Source: Brevibacillus fortis (GTDB lineage: Bacteria > Bacillota > Bacilli > Brevibacillales > Brevibacillaceae). Taken from it: a stretch of 64,000 bases of DNA. Below, piece after piece: positions 60,725-64,000 of the stretch; position 1 is the first letter of the stretch; each line of letters begins with the position of its first letter. A program made the position numbers and the translations under genes. Below the pieces are notes generated by a model that worked only from the letters and a program-made list of their open reading frames with translations, had not been told where the DNA came from and did no database searches. The DNA lies in the NCBI RefSeq assembly GCF_003013395.1, contig NZ_PXZM01000050.1, positions 1 to 64,000 of the forward strand. The letters run 5' to 3'.

Positions 60725-62411
60725 CTGGATGCACATCCTTTTCATATTCGGATAGCGGAGCGACAAAGGATACGACGGTTCCCAAACCAGGCTTGCTTTG
60801 AATCGTGAGGCCATATTTTTTGCCATAAATGGATCGAAGTCGTGAATGGACATTGACAAGGCCGATCCCTTTCGATTGGCTGTTCCAGATATCGGCCAAA
60901 CGCTCTTCACTGATTCCAACTCCATTGTCTTCAATGCTGATCTTCACTTCATGGTCGTACGGTTCCACTCGAATCGTGAGTAGACAATCGCTAATTTTTG
61001 GAAAAAGTCCATGGTGAATGGCATTTTCCACGATCGGCTGCAAAGTCAGGACAGGCAATTTGCGCTCCAGCAGAGATTCGTCGATCTCCATGTTCACCTT
61101 TAATCGGTTGCTAAATCTGACCTTCTCGATTTCCAAATACGACTTGATTCCGTCTAGTTCTTCCTGCAAACTGTGATGATTTCCCTTGCTTTTCAAATTG
61201 CGCCTGAAGATGTCACTTAAATGACCGATCAAGTTTCTCGCCTGATCAGGGTCTGTACGACAATAGGACATAATCGTCCCCAAGGTGTTGAACAGGAAAT
61301 GCGGGTTGATTTGTGCTTGCAGGGCGCTCACTTCGGCCTGCTTTCGCATTTTCGCTTGATGCTCGATCTCCGCCAGTTCGATTTGGACCGACAGCAGTTT
61401 AGCCAGGCCGTCCACTAACTTCTCGTTGGTCTGGGACGTCTTGGAGGAAGAGTTTTTATAGTAAAATTGCAACGTCCCGATTTTCTGGTTTTGATGATAC
61501 AACGATGCGGCGCTGATCGATTTTAGGCGAGGCGGACGCGGAAGAGCAAAATCTTTGTCGCACCATACCCCTGTAGGGTGGGTCAAAACAGCCTCCGCTA
61601 CTTGTGCGCACAGCGTTTCTTTCTGCAAATGTTTCTCCAGTTCATGGCCTTTTACACTGAGCAGCTTCTCGCGGTCGGTAATAGCGACTGCATCCACTCT
61701 GGCCATTTCACGGATCATTTCAGCGGTTTTTTTCGCAGAATGTTCATTTAGTCCCGTCCGCAGATGAGGCAACGTCTGGCTTGCTATCGACAAGGCCAGG
61801 TCTGCCCCCAATGCGCCGGACTGGTCTTGCATCATTTTGAGATTTTGGAAAACGCGTGTGAAGAGCAGCAGTCCTGCAATGGTCATAATGGTAGTCGGGA
61901 TCGCGATTTTTACTTCCAATTCGAGTGCCGCAGAAAAAGGCTTGGCCATGAGAAGCACCAAAACTTTTTGAATGAGCTCGGCTGCAACGCCAATCAGTAC
62001 GATATGCTGCCATTTCAGTCGCAGCATATTCATTTTCGTACTGACGATCCCGGCCAAGTAGCCGTTCATGACGGTCGAGATGGCACAGGCGAATGCGGTA
62101 AATCCCCCTAGCGAATAGCGATGAATACCTCCGATAAGGCCGGCAAAAAAACCGACGACAGGCCCCCCGATCAACCCGCCCGCGACGGCACCGACAATGC
62201 GCGTATTGGCAAGTGCATCATCGACCCGTAGCCCGTTCTCCGTTCCGATTATCGACAGGAACCCGAACAGAGTAGAGAGGATCACGATCCGCATCCAATT
62301 ATTTTTCCCGTACACGATGTTCCGAAAGTAATCCAGTTGGCCGATGATAAGGGCGATGACTGCGATTACAGAAATGTTTTCAAGTAGTCCCAGAAGCATA
62401 GTGATTGTCAT
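60699..62411 (-). CDS. LytS-type sensor histidine kinase
   Basis: A 570-residue membrane kinase. The first 170 residues form the 5TMR-LYT sensor (LLENISVIAVIALIIGQLDYFR, GPVVGFFAGLIGGIHRYSLGG). A GAF-like domain (about 180-330) follows. The His-kinase domain has ALQAQINPHFLFNTLGTIMSYC with phospho-acceptor His371, and the ATPase end has VENAIHHGLF, IEDNGVGISEERL and GIGLVNVHSRLR. The start at 62411 follows GGGAGGCG. LytS-type kinases in Bacillus and E. coli sense pyruvate and related metabolites, which fits the transporter next door. Confidence 0.93.
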   Translation of the reverse strand: MTITMLLGLLENISVIAVIALIIGQLDYFRNIVYGKNNWMRIVILSTLFGFLSIIGTENGLRVDDALANTRIVGAVAGGLIGGPVVGFFAGLIGGIHRYSLGGFTAFACAISTVMNGYLAGIVSTKMNMLRLKWQHIVLIGVAAELIQKVLVLLMAKPFSAALELEVKIAIPTTIMTIAGLLLFTRVFQNLKMMQDQSGALGADLALSIASQTLPHLRTGLNEHSAKKTAEMIREMARVDAVAITDREKLLSVKGHELEKHLQKETLCAQVAEAVLTHPTGVWCDKDFALPRPPRLKSISAASLYHQNQKIGTLQFYYKNSSSKTSQTNEKLVDGLAKLLSVQIELAEIEHQAKMRKQAEVSALQAQINPHFLFNTLGTIMSYCRTDPDQARNLIGHLSDIFRRNLKSKGNHHSLQEELDGIKSYLEIEKVRFSNRLKVNMEIDESLLERKLPVLTLQPIVENAIHHGLFPKISDCLLTIRVEPYDHEVKISIEDNGVGISEERLADIWNSQSKGIGLVNVHSRLRSIYGKKYGLTIQSKPGLGTVVSFVAPLSEYEKDVHPDATEDDHH

Positions 62412-62713
62412 AACAGTCGCCTCCCTATGGAAAAGGGTAGCCCGATCCAGTCGAAAAATCAATGTAACTCAACTGGGTTTTTCGGCAGTTCAGATGCCGT
62501 TTTTGCATATTCGGAAGTATTCAATAGATTCTATCAAAACAAATAACTTAGAATAAAAACAGTTCTTCGAGAATCCATCCGGGTAAATATGTAACCCCTT
62601 TCAAAGCAAACAATGCCCCCATCATTCTTGAGAAAAGGTATTGTTTCAATTGAAAGCGGTTAAACTATCCCAATTGTAAATGGATTCGGGTCAATCATAA
62701 GGAGGGGGCAGCA
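62412..62713. promoter_or_regulatory. Divergent control region between the LytS-like kinase and the transporter
   Basis: Holds a short stem-loop with T-run (CGGCA-GTTCAGA-TGCCG-TTTTTG, about 62483-62505) and a TGAAAGCGGTTAAAC word at 62651-62665 that resembles but does not match a catabolite-response element. No convincing promoter or LytTR direct repeat could be fixed by eye. AAGGAGGGGG precedes the transporter start. Confidence 0.4.
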
Positions 62714-64000
62714 ATGACGTCATCAAGTGATCGTGCAGATACGCGGCGCATCACAAGCAACATCTTTAAAGGTTCACTGGGGAATCTGATTGAATGGTAC
62801 GACTGGTATGTATATGCAGCTTTTGCAGTGTACTTCTCGTCTCAATTTTTTCCAAAAGGCGACGCTACCAGCCAGTTGCTGAATACTGCAGCTGTTTTTG
62901 CTATCGGATTTTTAATGAGACCGATCGGGAGCTTGCTTCTGGGCCGATACGCTGACCGTCATGGACGCCGTGCCGCGTTGACGCTGTCTGTTACCATCAT
63001 GGCAGGTGGTTCTCTGGTGATTGCAGTAACACCAAACTATGAAACCATCGGCGTGTTTGCGCCTATTATTCTCGTTCTTGCCCGCCTGCTCCAAGGTCTT
63101 TCGCTTGGCGGGGAATACGGAACATCTGCAACGTACCTGTCCGAGATGGCTGCGAGTGGTCGCCGAGGGTTCTATTCTAGCTTCCAGTACGTCACGCTGA
63201 TCAGTGGACAATTGTTGGCATTGGGTGTGCAAATTATTCTGCAGCAAATACTTCCGGAAGAAGCCATGATGGCTTGGGGCTGGCGAATTCCTTTCATCAT
63301 CGGAGCATTTGGAGCAGTAGCCGTGTTGTGGCTGCGCCGCAGTATGGATGAATCGGAGCAGTATACCAAAATGGAGTCGAAAAACAAGGAGAAGGCGGGT
63401 ACGCTGCGGGAGCTGATGAAGCATCCGAAGGCGGTGCTGGCAGTCGTCGGCCTTACGCTCGGGGGAACTATCGCCTTTAACACCTATACGACCTATTTGC
63501 AAAAATTCATGGTGATTACGGTAGGAATGCCGAAAGAAGTAGTCAGCTGGATTAACTTTACCGCATTGCTCGTATTCGTCATCTTGCAGCCGCTTGCCGG
63601 TATGCTGTCCGACCGAATTGGACGGCGCCCGTTACTGATTGGTTTCGGTGTGCTTGGAACGTTGTGGACCGTACCGATGTTTTTGCTCCTGGAACAAACC
63701 ACTAGCCCATATGTCGCTTTCTTGCTGATGCTGTCCGGTCTTATCATTGTTACCGGCTATACGTCCATCAACGCGATCGTGAAAGCCGAGATGTTTCCTA
63801 CCGCCATTCGCGCTCTGGGCGTAGGCTTTCCATATGGGGTGACCGTCGCGATCTTTGGAGGAACAGCGGAGTTCATCGCGCTATGGTTCAAAAGCATCGG
63901 GAACGAGTCTCTCTTCTATTACTATGTAGCAGCTTGTATTGCCATAAGCCTCCTCGTTTACTGGCGCATGGACGAGTCTTCGAAAAACTCTAAGATCGAA
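62714..64000 (+). CDS. MHS-family metabolite:proton symporter (alpha-ketoglutarate permease-like), 3' end outside the window
   Basis: 429 codons are visible and the frame is still open at the window end. KGSLGNLIEWYDWYVYAAFAVYFSSQFFP begins the first helix, with the family's NxxEWYDxxxY motif. GFLMRPIGSLLLGRYADRHGRRAAL is the MFS loop 2-3 motif, and LARLLQGLSLGGEYGTSATYLSEMA is typical of KgtP/ProP-type symporters. Helices seven to eleven follow, with the repeated loop LSDRIGRRPLL. Likely substrates are dicarboxylates such as 2-oxoglutarate. AAGGAGGGGG precedes the ATG. It is divergent from the LytS/LytT-like pair. Confidence 0.9.
   Translation, partial: MTSSSDRADTRRITSNIFKGSLGNLIEWYDWYVYAAFAVYFSSQFFPKGDATSQLLNTAAVFAIGFLMRPIGSLLLGRYADRHGRRAALTLSVTIMAGGSLVIAVTPNYETIGVFAPIILVLARLLQGLSLGGEYGTSATYLSEMAASGRRGFYSSFQYVTLISGQLLALGVQIILQQILPEEAMMAWGWRIPFIIGAFGAVAVLWLRRSMDESEQYTKMESKNKEKAGTLRELMKHPKAVLAVVGLTLGGTIAFNTYTTYLQKFMVITVGMPKEVVSWINFTALLVFVILQPLAGMLSDRIGRRPLLIGFGVLGTLWTVPMFLLLEQTTSPYVAFLLMLSGLIIVTGYTSINAIVKAEMFPTAIRALGVGFPYGVTVAIFGGTAEFIALWFKSIGNESLFYYYVAACIAISLLVYWRMDESSKNSKIE

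Noticed and set aside
62651..62665. Catabolite-response element before the MHS transporter
   Set aside because: TGAAAGCGGTTAAAC fits only the left half of the cre consensus; the right half lacks the CA.
1..64000. CRISPR array or insertion sequence
   Set aside because: No regularly spaced short repeats with unique spacers and no transposase were found. The only mobile signals are the tRNA-Ala island and the hairpin repeats.

Overview
This 64 kb window looks like the chromosome of a Brevibacillus-type member of the Paenibacillaceae (Firmicutes). The evidence is the Bacillus-style gene order dnaE-ytsJ-accDA-pfkA-pyk-fxsA-ytvI-citZ-icd-mdh-phoPR-polA-mutM-coaE-gapB-nrdR-dnaB-dnaI, strong purine-rich ribosome binding sites, frequent TTG/GTG starts and a moderate base composition. 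The genus is an inference from gene order and style, not from a database search.

Layout. 1-1.5 kb: an ArsR/DUF2087 regulator and ytpI. 1.5-17.6 kb: dnaE, malic enzyme with its own FCD-GntR regulator, acetyl-CoA carboxyltransferase (accDA), pfkA-pyk, a class II ribonucleotide reductase, a thioesterase, fxsA and ytvI. 18-26.8 kb: the TCA genes citZ-icd-mdh, phoPR and phoU, and a P-loop ATPase. 26.9-35.2 kb: a VanW protein, a MarR-controlled efflux operon with two membrane-fusion proteins, an EamA permease, a cell-wall amidase and a divergent polysaccharide deacetylase. 35.3-45.7 kb: repair and replication genes (polA, mutM, coaE, nrdR, dnaB, dnaI) with a lytic transglycosylase, gapB and an HD-GYP protein. 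45.7-49.1 kb: a DUF218 protein and a secreted protein made of ten Ig-like repeats.

49.3-58.1 kb is an AT-rich island inserted in tRNA-Ala(GGC) and flanked by 49-bp direct repeats. Its mobility genes (tyrosine integrase, replication-relaxation-like gene, transfer-type membrane gene, a further unidentified gene) are all broken. A restriction-modification pair and a GIY-YIG/DUF4357 nuclease gene are intact. The R-M pair is a nuclease-methyltransferase fusion plus a specificity subunit. The specificity frame has no convincing start; it is joined to the methyltransferase frame by a canonical -1 slippery heptamer, a 6-nt spacer containing the stop codon, and a GC-rich stem-loop. This candidate programmed frameshift, which would make a single restriction-modification-specificity polypeptide, is the most interesting item in the window.

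58.4-64 kb: an unknown gene, a streptogramin B lyase with all known catalytic residues, a LytS/LytT-like two-component system, and an MHS-family carboxylate transporter cut by the window end.

Regulation readable from sequence: a 17-bp FadR/LldR-type palindrome downstream of the ytsJ promoter; tandem NrdR boxes 32 bp apart over the nrdJ promoter, with nrdR itself in the window; a perfect CcpN consensus inside the gapB promoter; and a palindrome at the marR promoter. A family of long (220-500 bp) non-coding repeats with nested complementary arms sits at operon boundaries after terminators. There are three full copies and at least two fragments, and one copy keeps the fold with different stem sequences.
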